In this document: one piece after another, positions 13,149 to 20,240 of the stretch
How positions within the stretch are numbered: position 1 is the stretch's first letter
Layout: each line of letters starts with the position of its first letter
Source of the DNA: a virus
Strand: one strand, 5' to 3'
Length of the DNA: 38,962 bases
Virus record (IMG/VR): IMGVR_UViG_3300046000_006906
Location: 1 to 38,962 of that record
Position numbers and translations under genes: made by a program
The notes under the pieces: model-generated
The model's input: the letters and a program-made list of their open reading frames with translations, nothing else
Told to the model about the DNA's origin: nothing
Databases searched by the model: none

Positions 13149-13303
13149 GTGCACTACGCGCTTCGCGCTCCGTACCCACCGAGGGCCAACCAATCAGCAA
13201 TGCTCGCCTTGCAGCAGAGTTGCAGGCCATCGCCCTGGCTCTGCGCATTGGAGGGCTGGAAGGCCTTCGGACTGGCGCGGTCAAGATCGGGGGGAAGCCG
13301 TGA
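13145..13303 (+). CDS. Hypothetical small protein, 52 aa
   Basis: ATGA overlap with the previous gene and GTGA overlap with the next. The first dozen residues are encoded by the 35-bp repeat; the rest (NARLAAELQAIALALRIGGLEGL) is an amphipathic helix. The repeat-made N-terminus suggests a recently changed start. Unrecognised. Confidence 0.6.
   Translation: MSALRASRSVPTEGQPISNARLAAELQAIALALRIGGLEGLRTGAVKIGGKP
13149..13183 (+). repeat. 35-bp dispersed repeat, direct copy
   Basis: Partner of 12578-12612 in inverse orientation (30 of 35 positions). It contains GCGCTTCGCGC, a perfect small palindrome, and starts inside the first codons of the 52-aa gene. Confidence 0.6.
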
Positions 13304-13575
13304 CCGAGTGGGAACGCTTCACGCTTGTTTTCGAGGGCGACCTTCGCTCGTTCAAAGACAACATCTTCCGCGCCGACACCACGTTCGGGAAGCCATGCGC
13401 GGCAGGAACTGGCGACGCCTTTGCACGACAAGACGAGGCCGAAGCAATCGCCAACGAACTGTTTGACGCGCTCGCTGACCTAATGGCCGTGATGCCGCCG
13501 AACGGACGAACGCGGGAACAGATGGACGCAATGGTAAGGGCGGGCAAAGCCTTGGCTCGGGGGAGGGACTTGTGA
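13300..13575 (+). CDS. Hypothetical protein, 91 aa
   Basis: GTG start at 13300 overlapping the previous TGA. FTLVFEGDLRSFKDNIFRADTTFGKPCAAGTGD suggests beta strands, followed by helices (EAEAIANELFDALADLMAV, REQMDAMVRAGKAL). Unrecognised. Confidence 0.72.
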   Translation: MTEWERFTLVFEGDLRSFKDNIFRADTTFGKPCAAGTGDAFARQDEAEAIANELFDALADLMAVMPPNGRTREQMDAMVRAGKALARGRDL

Positions 13576-13769
13576 CCGCCCGCGTCGTCAGGGCGACCGA
13601 GATAAACCGCATTCTCGACGTTCTCGCGGCGCGTGGCGTCAACCCCGCCGCATTTACCGTCTTGCCCGGCGGGGCTGTTCGGTTCCACATGGCCGAACCG
13701 GCGGCTAACGACAGGTCGCCCGATCTGGAGGCGGAAGGGCGAGCATGGGACGAAGCCTTGGGCGCATGA
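13572..13769 (+). CDS. Hypothetical protein preceding the integrase, 65 aa
   Basis: GTG start, overlapping neighbours at both ends. VVRATEINRILDVLAARGVNPAAFTVLPGGAVRFHMAE reads as helices plus a short hairpin. Its place directly before the integrase would suit an excisionase, but no winged-helix or MerR-like motif is clear, so the role is left open. Confidence 0.7.
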   Translation: MTARVVRATEINRILDVLAARGVNPAAFTVLPGGAVRFHMAEPAANDRSPDLEAEGRAWDEALGA

Positions 13770-14818
13770 CCGGCTTCGACAACGTCACCCTTATGCGCGA
13801 CCGCCATGGCAAGGCTCGCTACCGCTACCGGCGCAAAGGGCAGAAGACGGTATATCTGCCGGGCAAGCCGGGTTCGCCAGAGTTTGAGGCCGCGTATCAG
13901 GAAGCAACCGCTGGCGTGACAGGGCAGATCAAGCCCGGCGCATCCCGAACCGTCCCTGGTACGATCAACGCCCTCGCCGTGGCGATCTATCAATCCGCCG
14001 AATGGGCGATGCTGGCAAAGACGACACAGGGAACCTATCGCGGAATCATTGAGCGGCTTCGCAAGGACTACGGCTCGTTCACCGTCCGCAGCCTGACGCA
14101 AGAGCGCATCCGGGTGATGCGGGACAAGCGCAAGGAGACGCCCGCCGCCGCGAACAATATGCTCAAGGTGCTGCGGTGGGCGCTGGCCTTCGCCGTTGAC
14201 CGGAACCTTCGCCCCGACAATCCATGCATCGGGATAAAGCCGCTCAAGATCGTTAGCGACGGCTTCAAGCCGTGGACCGAGGACGAGGTCGCAATCTATG
14301 AGAAGTTCTGGCCTGTAGGAACGCGCCAGAGGCTCGCGTTCGACCTTTTGCTGGGTACGGTCCAGAGGTCCGGTGATGTGCGCCAGATGGGGCGACAGCA
14401 TCGAAAGGACGGACGGCTGGACTTCCGGCAGCAAAAGACGGGAGCGGGCTTGTCGCTCCCCGTGGTCCCCGGTCTGAAAGAATCCCTCGACACGGTTGAC
14501 CAGTCACAGATGCTCTACATCGTGACGCAGTTCGGCGTTGGCTATACCGCCAAGGGCTTTGGCAACTGGTTTAACGGCTCTGCCCGAAAGGCCGGGCTAG
14601 TCGGCTGCACCGCGCACGGCCTGAGAAAAACAGGCGCTACCAGGATTGCAGACGCGGGGCACTCGGAGGCCGTCATCATGTCGTGGACCGGCCACAAGTC
14701 CGCCAAGGAGGTCCAACGCTACACCCGCGCCCGCGACCAGAAGCGGCTTGCGGATAGCGCCGTGATCGGGCCGGAAAGTGAACAGACGATGGCTAACCCC
14801 AAAACTTCCGGTGGCTAA
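13766..14818 (+). CDS. int: Tyrosine-recombinase integrase
   Basis: Integrates and excises the prophage. The chosen ATG (13766) overlaps the previous stop as ATGA; an upstream in-frame ATG (13745) is possible. The 350-aa protein has an N-terminal DNA-binding region (DRHGKARYRYRRKGQKTVYL), a core-binding domain (TYRGIIERLRKDYGSF), and the catalytic domain with Arg in TVQRSGDVRQM (near residue 200), HGLRKTGAT (near 282), TGHKSAKEVQ and the nucleophile Tyr in RYTRA (near 318). The attP core lies 44 bases beyond its stop. As last gene of the rightward operon it is under repressor control. Confidence 0.95.
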   Translation: MTGFDNVTLMRDRHGKARYRYRRKGQKTVYLPGKPGSPEFEAAYQEATAGVTGQIKPGASRTVPGTINALAVAIYQSAEWAMLAKTTQGTYRGIIERLRKDYGSFTVRSLTQERIRVMRDKRKETPAAANNMLKVLRWALAFAVDRNLRPDNPCIGIKPLKIVSDGFKPWTEDEVAIYEKFWPVGTRQRLAFDLLLGTVQRSGDVRQMGRQHRKDGRLDFRQQKTGAGLSLPVVPGLKESLDTVDQSQMLYIVTQFGVGYTAKGFGNWFNGSARKAGLVGCTAHGLRKTGATRIADAGHSEAVIMSWTGHKSAKEVQRYTRARDQKRLADSAVIGPESEQTMANPKTSGG

Positions 14819-14836
14819 CCGTGGCCTAAACCTCTG

Positions 14837-14855
14837 AACCCGTTGAGGGTTTTTT
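14837..14855 (+). terminator. Rho-independent terminator of the rightward operon
   Basis: AACCC-GTTGA-GGGTT followed by four further T residues, 19 bases after the integrase stop. Short stem but a clear T-run; it would stop rightward transcription before attP. Confidence 0.65.
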
Positions 14856-14861
14856 GCATGG

Positions 14862-14878
14862 TGGCGGACAGAGAGGGA
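14862..14878. other. attP: attP core candidate (tRNA-Ser 3' end identity)
   Basis: TGGCGGACAGAGAGGGA is the complement of TCCCTCTCTGTCCGCCA, the usual 3' end of bacterial tRNA-Ser genes. It lies just beyond int, between pairs of TGGCTAACC repeats. This predicts integration into the 3' end of a tRNA-Ser gene, whose end the phage sequence restores. The tRNA match is from memory of tRNA-Ser sequences. Confidence 0.68.
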
Positions 14879-15135
14879 GCGCCACGGCTGAACGATTCCA
14901 ACGCCTTGCCGTGGCTAACCGGGTAAATCGACCCCGTTGACCACAAACGGTAATTCGGAGCGATGGCTAACCCATTTCCGGGTCGCCATCGTCCAACGTA
15001 CCAGGGTCAGGTCGCTGATCGGTAGCCGAGCGCGGGAACGGCCTTCCGGTGTAGGTCGCCCACCTTGCCCGCTTTGCGCTGGCCTTTCGGTTCAAGCCCC
15101 GGTTTGCCTCCACGAACAGGAGGTGTGCGAAGGGG

Positions 15136-16326
15136 TTAAGCTGCAAGGTCGTACACCCCGAGCATTTCCGGGCCAGCGCCGATCTCGCCCGCGAAGCCCG
15201 TCCGGTCGCTGTAGGTCGTCGCCAGCGCCAGCCGCTGCGAGTCATACCCGCCCCGCGCTGAGTGGCTGTCGTTCGGGGCCAGCGTGGGGTGCTGCCGCCA
15301 CTTCATGCCCGGTTCTTCCTTTACCGTCACCTCGTGGTGGTAGTGGCCGGAACTTCCGTACCGATAGAGGGTATCGCCCCACATCTTCGCGAACGCGGCG
15401 GCGAAATAGTGCGACAGGCTTTCCTTTTTGCGCGCGTGACCGTGGCTGAAGGCCAGCATGGTCCGCCCCCATTGGAACGCATAGTAGGGGGCGGGCGAGT
15501 CCATCACCTCGACGCGAGGCTCGTTCTCATAGAGCGTCTTCAGTAGCTCCCGCATCCAGACCGACGACGCTATGTCGTGGTTGCCTTCAGCAGCAAGGAT
15601 GACCACCCGTTCGTGCCGTGTCAGGGCGAAGTCCACCAGACGACGAAGGCACCGGATAGCGACCCGCACAATCTCTTGATAGTGGCCAGCGGCGTCCACA
15701 ACGTGACGGCTAGTCGGCGTAACCGGCGTCAGGCTGTCGAAGTGCATGAAGTCGCCAAGCTGGCAGATCAGCCCGACCTTTGACCGAGGCGCTGCCGTGG
15801 CTAGGTACTCGAAGCACCGGGTCAGCAGGTCTTCCGCAATCTTCAAATCCCAATCAGCCCCGCCCTCTTCGGCCCATGCCCTCATTCCGAGGTGATAGTC
15901 GGTGAAGGTGTATTGCGTCAGCAGGCTGTCGATTGTGTGCAGGGGCTTGGCGACGGGGGCTAGGCGCGGAATGGTCTCACAAGCCGCCTCGATAGCCGCT
16001 CGCATGATCTCTTCGCGCCGCGCGTCTTCCGGGGACTGGCGCTCCCAAGTGCGCTCTACGGACCCGTCAGCAGCGCGCTGGATAGTCACCTTGCCTACGG
16101 TGAAGCCCGGCGCGGCCCCGCTGACGAAATGTCCCGGCGCATAGCCACGGCGAGCCGCCTCCTTCTTGTAGCGGGTGATGGATTCCCACACCGAGTTTTT
16201 CACGACGCCAAGGGCGGCTGCGGCCTTGTCGTAGGAGCCGTGTTCTTTAACCGCCTCCAGATAGCGGACTTGGGTTGGTGTGACCCAATCGGGATATTCG
16301 TTGTCTTTGATGGGAACGAAGGACAA
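15136..16326 (-). CDS. Metallophosphoesterase with N-terminal helix-turn-helix, 396 aa
   Basis: The N-terminal 55 residues (VTPTQVRYLEAVKEHGSYDKAAAALGVVKNSVWESI) form a helix-turn-helix like that of sigma factors or LysR proteins. The rest is a calcineurin-like phosphoesterase: DYHLGM near residue 143, GDFMHFDS, EGNHDIASSVWM, SHGHARKKE and GHYHHEV supply the metal ligands. Such fused proteins are frequent in phages, with unknown substrate; nucleic acids or nucleotides are plausible. It is the last gene of the leftward late block, six bases after Rz1, next to attP, so it might also be expressed from the prophage. Confidence 0.85.
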   Translation of the reverse strand: MSFVPIKDNEYPDWVTPTQVRYLEAVKEHGSYDKAAAALGVVKNSVWESITRYKKEAARRGYAPGHFVSGAAPGFTVGKVTIQRAADGSVERTWERQSPEDARREEIMRAAIEAACETIPRLAPVAKPLHTIDSLLTQYTFTDYHLGMRAWAEEGGADWDLKIAEDLLTRCFEYLATAAPRSKVGLICQLGDFMHFDSLTPVTPTSRHVVDAAGHYQEIVRVAIRCLRRLVDFALTRHERVVILAAEGNHDIASSVWMRELLKTLYENEPRVEVMDSPAPYYAFQWGRTMLAFSHGHARKKESLSHYFAAAFAKMWGDTLYRYGSSGHYHHEVTVKEEPGMKWRQHPTLAPNDSHSARGGYDSQRLALATTYSDRTGFAGEIGAGPEMLGVYDLAA

Positions 16327-16331
16327 GGCCG

Positions 16332-16640
16332 TCAGCCACCCTTAAAGGTGCGCCACCAAGGGCGGGGGATTGGTTGGAGCGCCCGTTGCTGGGCGTCGAA
16401 GCTCTGGACCGCCAAGTCCCTACGCCCGTCGCACACGGCCAGCGCAGCGGCCCTTGCGGCGTAGGTGGCGTCTAGGTCGGCGTTCGTCGGGCTATCAGGC
16501 AGGACCGGCAGGCGGCACGGCTCCCGCGCCACTTCCGGCAGGGTCAGCAACGGCGCAGAGGGCGGGGGCGTTGTCGCACACCCGCTGATCGTTAAGGCGC
16601 AGGCGATCAGCCCGCTCTTGAGATAGAGGGGTGTTCGCAT
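16332..16640 (-). CDS. Outer-membrane spanin lipoprotein (Rz1-like)
   Basis: Starts inside the Rz-like gene in another frame, as in lambda. MRTPLYLKSGLIACALTISGC is a lipoprotein signal ending in a lipobox (LTISGC). The mature part is Pro-rich (ATTPPPSAPLLTLPEV), typical of outer-membrane spanins. At 102 aa it is longer than lambda Rz1. Together with the Rz-like protein it would fuse inner and outer membranes in the last step of lysis. Confidence 0.83.
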   Translation of the reverse strand: MRTPLYLKSGLIACALTISGCATTPPPSAPLLTLPEVAREPCRLPVLPDSPTNADLDATYAARAAALAVCDGRRDLAVQSFDAQQRALQPIPRPWWRTFKGG

Positions 16641-16935
16641 CGGGTGCGTTCCTCGCTTCGGTTTCAGCTTGTGCGGCGATCTCGCGAACGATGACCTCCC
16701 GCGTGTGGAAGGTCTCTGTCGCGGTGGCGATCTCCGCGTTTCCGGCGGCCTCGCGCTCAAGGGTGGATACCTGGGCCTCAAGAACCCCCACCTTCGCCAC
16801 GGCCCGCTTGGCGTTGAACTGCGGGGTGAACGGCACGAACGAGAGGCCGTAGTTCACGGCTGACAGCAGCGCGAAGAAGGCGACGGCGATCAGCAGCCAC
16901 TTGATCGCGGTCTTGCCGAGGGCTTGCAGGATCAC
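16495..16935 (-). CDS. Inner-membrane spanin (Rz-like), 146 aa
   Basis: N-terminal transmembrane helix (KWLLIAVAFFALLSAVNYGL, about residues 12-31), then a long periplasmic coiled coil (VAKVGVLEAQVSTLEREAAG, TETFHTREVIVREIAAQAE) and a C-terminal DRLRLNDQRVCDNA, the usual design of Rz-type proteins. Rz1 lies embedded in its 3' part in another frame. It overlaps the endolysin stop as ATGA, completing the lysis cassette. Confidence 0.85.
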   Translation of the reverse strand: MILQALGKTAIKWLLIAVAFFALLSAVNYGLSFVPFTPQFNAKRAVAKVGVLEAQVSTLEREAAGNAEIATATETFHTREVIVREIAAQAETEARNAPDANTPLSQERADRLRLNDQRVCDNAPALCAVADPAGSGAGAVPPAGPA

Positions 16936-17414
16936 AGGCCGACCGGGATTTCAAAATGCGGGCCGTCCGTGAAGGCCTTCTTGCCAGCCTTGCGACGCGC
17001 GGCCCCGTAGGCTTCGACAGCCCGCTCCATGTCAGCAGCGGTCGCGCCCTTGATCTGCGACATGACCTCCCAGCACCCGCCCCACCGGACCTGAACCCGC
17101 AACTCGGCAGCGGCGAACTTGACGGCGGCGGCGATGGGATAGATCGCGTCCCACTCCCACCGCAGCTTGCCGTTGATGTAGGGGACCAGATCGACCGCAT
17201 GGCCGAAACCGTCCGCCTGCTTGCGGTGCATCGAGTTCATGGTCTGCGATGCGCCCGCGCGGACGAGGGCGGTTTGCTCCGCTTCGGTGCGGAGGCCGTC
17301 ATGGACAGCGAAGTCCTGCGGGCTGATTTCGATGGCGCGCTTGACGACAGCGACAAGGCGCGGGTCAACGCCCGCCAGCTCGGCAAGCGACTTCGCTCCA
17401 AGGGCATATCCCAT
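16932..17414 (-). CDS. Endolysin, L-alanyl-D-glutamate peptidase type (M15 family)
   Basis: Cleaves peptidoglycan stem peptides at lysis. The 160-aa protein has the VanY-like zinc peptidase pattern: VHDGLRTEAEQTALV, SMHRKQADGFGHAVDLVPY (zinc His and Asp), RWGGCWE and TDGPHFEI (last zinc His). There is no signal peptide, so release through the holin is expected. A minus-strand start at 17414 places its promoter-proximal end against the divergent plus-strand moron at 17449. Confidence 0.92.
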   Translation of the reverse strand: MGYALGAKSLAELAGVDPRLVAVVKRAIEISPQDFAVHDGLRTEAEQTALVRAGASQTMNSMHRKQADGFGHAVDLVPYINGKLRWEWDAIYPIAAAVKFAAAELRVQVRWGGCWEVMSQIKGATAADMERAVEAYGAARRKAGKKAFTDGPHFEIPVGL

Positions 17415-17442
17415 TGGCGGACTCCGGTGTTTGTGCTAGGTT
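17414..17442 (+). promoter_or_regulatory. Moron promoter, Caulobacter-type
   Basis: TTGGCGG (17414-17420), 14 bases, then GCTAGGTT (17435-17442). This fits the Caulobacter sigma73 pattern TTGACGS-N10-14-GCTANAWC with few changes. Transcription would start at or beside the ATG at 17449. The ten bases TTGTGCTAGG recur at 20223 at the same distance from an ATG. A GANTC site (GACTC, 17420-17424) overlaps the -35 box. Confidence 0.58.
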
Positions 17443-17448
17443 TTGGGG

Positions 17449-17676
17449 ATGGAAACGCCGCTCTCTGACGACTTGCTGCCAATCGCCGGAGACGGCGTGA
17501 CAGATGACGGGCCTGCTATTCAGCAGCGTCTCAATATTCTGGCTGCGAAGGGTGCTGCTGGCGTCGTTTACGACATCGACACCCTTGCGCCGACGAACAA
17601 GGCCGCGACCTTCCGTGACCGCTCCGGGCTACGCATGGACGGGTTCTACCGCATCGAAAAGCCGCTACGGCTTTAG
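17449..17676 (+). CDS. Moron: short protein resembling the start of a tailspike beta-helix, 75 aa
   Basis: Plus-strand gene inside the minus-strand lysis block. IAGDGVTDDGPAIQQRLNIL, GVVYDIDT and LRMDGFYRIEKPL match the cap of pectate-lyase-like tailspikes; the phage tailspike itself has GVTGDGVTDDAAAI. The protein stops before the first coils, so it cannot form the enzyme domain. It overlaps the holin stop by four bases on the opposite strand. A TTG at 17443 is an alternative start. It could be a remnant or a separate small protein expressed in the lysogen. Confidence 0.58.
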   Translation: METPLSDDLLPIAGDGVTDDGPAIQQRLNILAAKGAAGVVYDIDTLAPTNKAATFRDRSGLRMDGFYRIEKPLRL

Positions 17677-17969
17677 CCCTCTGAGGTTGTCTCGGTGGCT
17701 GCCGGAGCCATCGTCGCAGAGGCCCGAGCGACACCCCGGTCCTTCAGGCTGATACCGGCACCGCCAAGCGCGAGGATGGTCGCTAGCCCGCCACCGAAGC
17801 CGGTCCCGAACTCAATCATGCTGAACGCCTGACCGTTGTGGACGGCGATGCCTTGGAACACCATTGCACCGATGATGAAGGCCACGGTTCCGACGACCCA
17901 GAGGATGCGCGCGGCGTCGAAGGAAGTGTGGCCCGGCCCCATCAGGGCGTTGCGGAGAAGGTTGTTCAT
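17673..17969 (-). CDS. Holin candidate with two transmembrane segments, 98 aa
   Basis: ATG 17969 overlaps the previous stop as ATGA; a longer in-frame start would lie in another gene. Two hydrophobic helices, ILWVVGTVAFIIGAMVFQGI (about 22-41) and FGTGFGGGLATILALGGAGI (about 54-73), with a short hydrophilic tail. The place next to the endolysin and spanins supports a holin that permeabilises the inner membrane. Confidence 0.75.
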   Translation of the reverse strand: MNNLLRNALMGPGHTSFDAARILWVVGTVAFIIGAMVFQGIAVHNGQAFSMIEFGTGFGGGLATILALGGAGISLKDRGVARASATMAPAATETTSEG

Positions 17970-18256
17970 TCGACAGGCTTTCGACGGTTCGCGGGGAGAA
18001 GCCGCTCGATCAGGTTTGTCAGGTGCTTGATCTGCTCTTGCAGGCGGATCACCTCGTCGCGGGTATTGTCGTGCGCGGCCTCTTTGGCCTGCAAGGTCGA
18101 GACGATGGCGGCGACCGTCCCGATCTGCGCCGCCACGGTCGAGACCTGATCCGCCGTCGCCTTGCCGTTGACGCGGCCCTCCAGCCGCACCAGCCACGCA
18201 ATAAAGGCCACGGCAGCAGCGCCGAGCGTCACAAGGGTTCCGGCGTCGAGGGTCAT
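17966..18256 (-). CDS. Membrane-anchored coiled-coil lysis protein, 96 aa
   Basis: One N-terminal transmembrane helix (TLVTLGAAAVAFIAWLVRL, residues 7-25) followed by a long coiled coil (TADQVSTVAAQIGTVAAIVSTLQAKEA, then VIRLQEQIKHLTNLIERLL). Proteins of this design lie beside holins in many phages and have been proposed as antiholins or holin partners. Four-base overlap with the holin. Exact role not shown. Confidence 0.75.
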   Translation of the reverse strand: MTLDAGTLVTLGAAAVAFIAWLVRLEGRVNGKATADQVSTVAAQIGTVAAIVSTLQAKEAAHDNTRDEVIRLQEQIKHLTNLIERLLPANRRKPVE

Positions 18257-18297
18257 AAGCGGGTCACTCGCTCTTAAGAATTAGTGGTGTCAGGGTG

Positions 18298-18317
18298 CCC
18301 GGGCCGCGCGGCCCGGG
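18298..18317. terminator. Strong GC-rich hairpin after the tailspike gene
   Basis: CCCGGGCC-GCGC-GGCCCGGG is a perfect 20-base palindrome in the 114-bp gap between tailspike and lysis genes. No T-run follows on the minus strand, so it may slow or partly stop transcription, or protect mRNA ends, instead of acting as a classical terminator. Confidence 0.5.
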
Positions 18318-18370
18318 TCGTCACTGGCCCGGGGCCGGGGGAGGTGTTCGCGCACCTTCTCCGGCTGCGG

Positions 18371-19804
18371 CTAGACGGTGTAGTTGAAGGAGATGTGGAT
18401 TTCGTCGCCCGTGGCCAGAGCAACCGGGCTGGTGTGGGTCATCACAACACCATCACACAGCAGCGTGATGTACCCACCCGAGCGGTCAACAATCCCGGTG
18501 ACTGTTGGATATGTCCCCGCAGACACATCCCTGACGTGCCCGCTGACCCCATACTGTGCGCTAAGGGAAATCGGAGCATCGGGCGGCATAGCAAAGCGAA
18601 GAAACCCGCCGCCTCCGGTGAACGCCGTTGACGAGCCAACAATGAAGTTCATCGTCCCCGAAACAATAGCGCCGGTGCGTTGCCAGGTTCCCGAGGCGTC
18701 ACCGTTGCCGATAGTGATAGCGCCCCCAGACGTGGCTATGACCGGGGCCGCGATAGCTTTGGACAGCGGCTCAAAGACAAGGTTTGATGTGGTCCCTGAA
18801 TTGTCCGTGATGCTGTTGTTTGCCGCAGCGGGCGCAATGTAGCAGGACTGGCAGCCGGACCCGAGGATGATCTGCGGGTTCACATCCCCGCCGATGATGC
18901 TCACGCCTGACCCGAGGATGGTCATGGTCGTAGCGTTGGCGATACGCCCGCCGACGATGTGAATCGACTGGTTGTTCACCGAAAACAGGCAGTCGGCCAA
19001 GGTGCAACCGATGACGAAGACGTTGTTGCCGCCGCCGAACTTGAAGGCGCATTTCCCGCCCGTCTCAAGGCCAAAGAAGTGCTTTGGTCCAAGTCCGCTG
19101 GCCAAGTCCTCGATGACGATGGCGTAGTTGCCCGATCCGGAAGCTCCGTCGCTGCGATAGGCTTCAAGGTTCAGCGCGTTGAAACCGGAGCCTGATTTGT
19201 ACCCGAAATAAAGACAGTCATTGGCGAAGTTGATCACCCGCACATTGTCCATGTGCTGGTTGCCTACATCGACCCCGATGATTTCGACGCCCTTGCAGGT
19301 TTTCGAGTTGCCGTTGATGTAGAGGACCGCCAACGACGCGCCGTCTGCCAGCGACATGAGTGAACCGCTGTTGAAGTTGGCACGGATTTGGGTCGAGCGT
19401 TTGCTCTCGCCGTAGAGCCTGGTCGAGTTTGGGATTTCCCCGAGGCTGGAGTTGCACAGGTAGAAGCCGCCCGAAGGGTTCGGGAAGTACAGCGACCGGC
19501 CTGCGGCCGCAGCAATCGCCACACGGATCGCAGCAGCGTCATCAGTTACCCCGTCGCCCGTCACGCCAAAGTCGAGAACGCAAAGCGAGTCATGAAGCCG
19601 CGTCTGCATATTGCGGGCAATCGCGCCCGTACCCGACGAAAGGTAGGTGACCGACGCCCCGCTCTGGACCTCGCCCGCCACATCAAAGATGGCCTGAACC
19701 GCCGCCTCAGACGCAGCAGCCGCGCGGGCAAACGCCGAGGCGCGAGCGATGCCAGACGACTGAACCTGAACCCAAACCCGCTGGCCACCGACTTGCACGA
19801 TCAT
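18371..19804 (-). CDS. Tailspike with pectate-lyase-like beta-helix, 477 aa
   Basis: Receptor-binding spike. The N-terminal ~80 residues (VQVGGQRVWVQVQSSGIARA, AAASEAAVQAIFDVAGEVQSG) likely attach it to the tail. The beta-helix begins at FGVTGDGVTDDAAAIRVAIAAA (about 79-100) and continues with repeating short strands rich in Asn, Gly and Val (VEIIGVDVGNQHMDNVRVIN and so on) to about 330. The C-terminal part (about 350-477; GFLRFAMPPDAPISL, GDEIHISFNYTV) is a separate beta domain, probably for trimerisation or receptor contact. Catalytic residues cannot be placed by eye. Overlaps its upstream neighbour by 4 bp. Confidence 0.85.
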   Translation of the reverse strand: MIVQVGGQRVWVQVQSSGIARASAFARAAAASEAAVQAIFDVAGEVQSGASVTYLSSGTGAIARNMQTRLHDSLCVLDFGVTGDGVTDDAAAIRVAIAAAAGRSLYFPNPSGGFYLCNSSLGEIPNSTRLYGESKRSTQIRANFNSGSLMSLADGASLAVLYINGNSKTCKGVEIIGVDVGNQHMDNVRVINFANDCLYFGYKSGSGFNALNLEAYRSDGASGSGNYAIVIEDLASGLGPKHFFGLETGGKCAFKFGGGNNVFVIGCTLADCLFSVNNQSIHIVGGRIANATTMTILGSGVSIIGGDVNPQIILGSGCQSCYIAPAAANNSITDNSGTTSNLVFEPLSKAIAAPVIATSGGAITIGNGDASGTWQRTGAIVSGTMNFIVGSSTAFTGGGGFLRFAMPPDAPISLSAQYGVSGHVRDVSAGTYPTVTGIVDRSGGYITLLCDGVVMTHTSPVALATGDEIHISFNYTV

Positions 19805-20184
19805 CGAACGACACCCTTTTCAGCGGTCAGGCTTCCGGCGCAGAACTGCGTAACAAGGCCGTCAGGGTCGGTAAGAACCCACTGGTAAACACCCACCCAC
19901 GGGTCATCCGTGTCGGTCGCGTCAGGAAGCGTTGCGAGGTCCGCTGCCTTGAGCAGCAGAGTGATGTTTGAGCCGTCGAAGGTGATGATCGAGTCGTTGC
20001 CGGTGCCGCTTTCGGTCACCGTCAGAAGCGCCGACGCAGCCCCCTCGCTCACACGGATTTGCAGCTCGCCGGAATAGCCGGTGAAGTCGTAGGTGGACGG
20101 AAGAGCGAAGGTCTCTTCGGTATCCTGGGATTTATTGACCCGGAGGTTCCCGTAGTCGTCAAAGCCGAGCGCATTACAGGTCAT
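19801..20184 (-). CDS. Tail-associated protein upstream of tailspike, 127 aa
   Basis: ATG 20184 with AGG nearby; a GTG six bases earlier is an alternative. TFALPSTYDFTGYSGELQIRVSEG and SNITLLLKAADLATL are typical of beta-rich baseplate or fibre-connector proteins of phages. Directly upstream of the tailspike and overlapping it, so probably an adaptor or spike partner. Confidence 0.72.
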   Translation of the reverse strand: MTCNALGFDDYGNLRVNKSQDTEETFALPSTYDFTGYSGELQIRVSEGAASALLTVTESGTGNDSIITFDGSNITLLLKAADLATLPDATDTDDPWVGVYQWVLTDPDGLVTQFCAGSLTAEKGVVR

Positions 20185-20195
20185 AGGCACCTACG

Positions 20196-20222
20196 AAAAA
20201 GGCCCTCCGCAAGGGAAGGCCG
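20196..20222 (-). terminator. Terminator between ejection genes and tailspike unit
   Basis: On the minus strand GGCCTTCC-CTTGC-GGAGGGCC (one G-T pair) is followed by TTTTTC. It lies after the stop of the 787-aa gene (20287) and before the 127-aa gene, so the tailspike unit would receive reduced read-through or need its own promoter. Confidence 0.68.
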
Positions 20223-20240
20223 TTGTGCTAGGAATGGGGG
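20223..20240 (+). promoter_or_regulatory. Second TTGTGCTAGG box, moron promoter candidate
   Basis: TTGTGCTAGG at 20223-20232 is identical to 17431-17440, and as there an eight-base G-rich stretch leads directly to the ATG (20241). GCTAGGAA fits the Caulobacter -10 box partly. No clear -35 box is seen. Confidence 0.5.

Larger units (their letters stand above)
14790..14972. repeat. Integrase arm-type sites: four TGGCTAACC direct repeats
   Basis: Exact copies at 14790-14798, 14812-14820, 14912-14920 and 14964-14972, all in the same orientation, two on each side of the core 14862-14878; a degenerate copy (TGGCCTAAACC) starts at 14822. The first two lie in or at the end of int. From there to 15135 no convincing gene is seen, so the 317-bp gap between int and the phosphoesterase is mainly attachment site. 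Confidence 0.75.

Noticed and set aside
14862-14878. A tRNA gene
   Set aside because: Only the 3' end of a tRNA-Ser is matched; no cloverleaf precedes it. No complete tRNA was noticed elsewhere.
14790-14972. CRISPR-like array of short repeats
   Set aside because: Only four 9-bp repeats with unequal spacing around an attachment core; arm-type sites explain them better.
14967-15113. Possible 48-aa minus-strand gene from a GTG (basic, ending GDPEMG)
   Set aside because: No ribosome site, overlaps an arm-type site, and no supporting pattern.
18371-19804. Diversity-generating retroelement target at the tailspike end
   Set aside because: No reverse transcriptase and no template/variable repeat pair was seen in the window.
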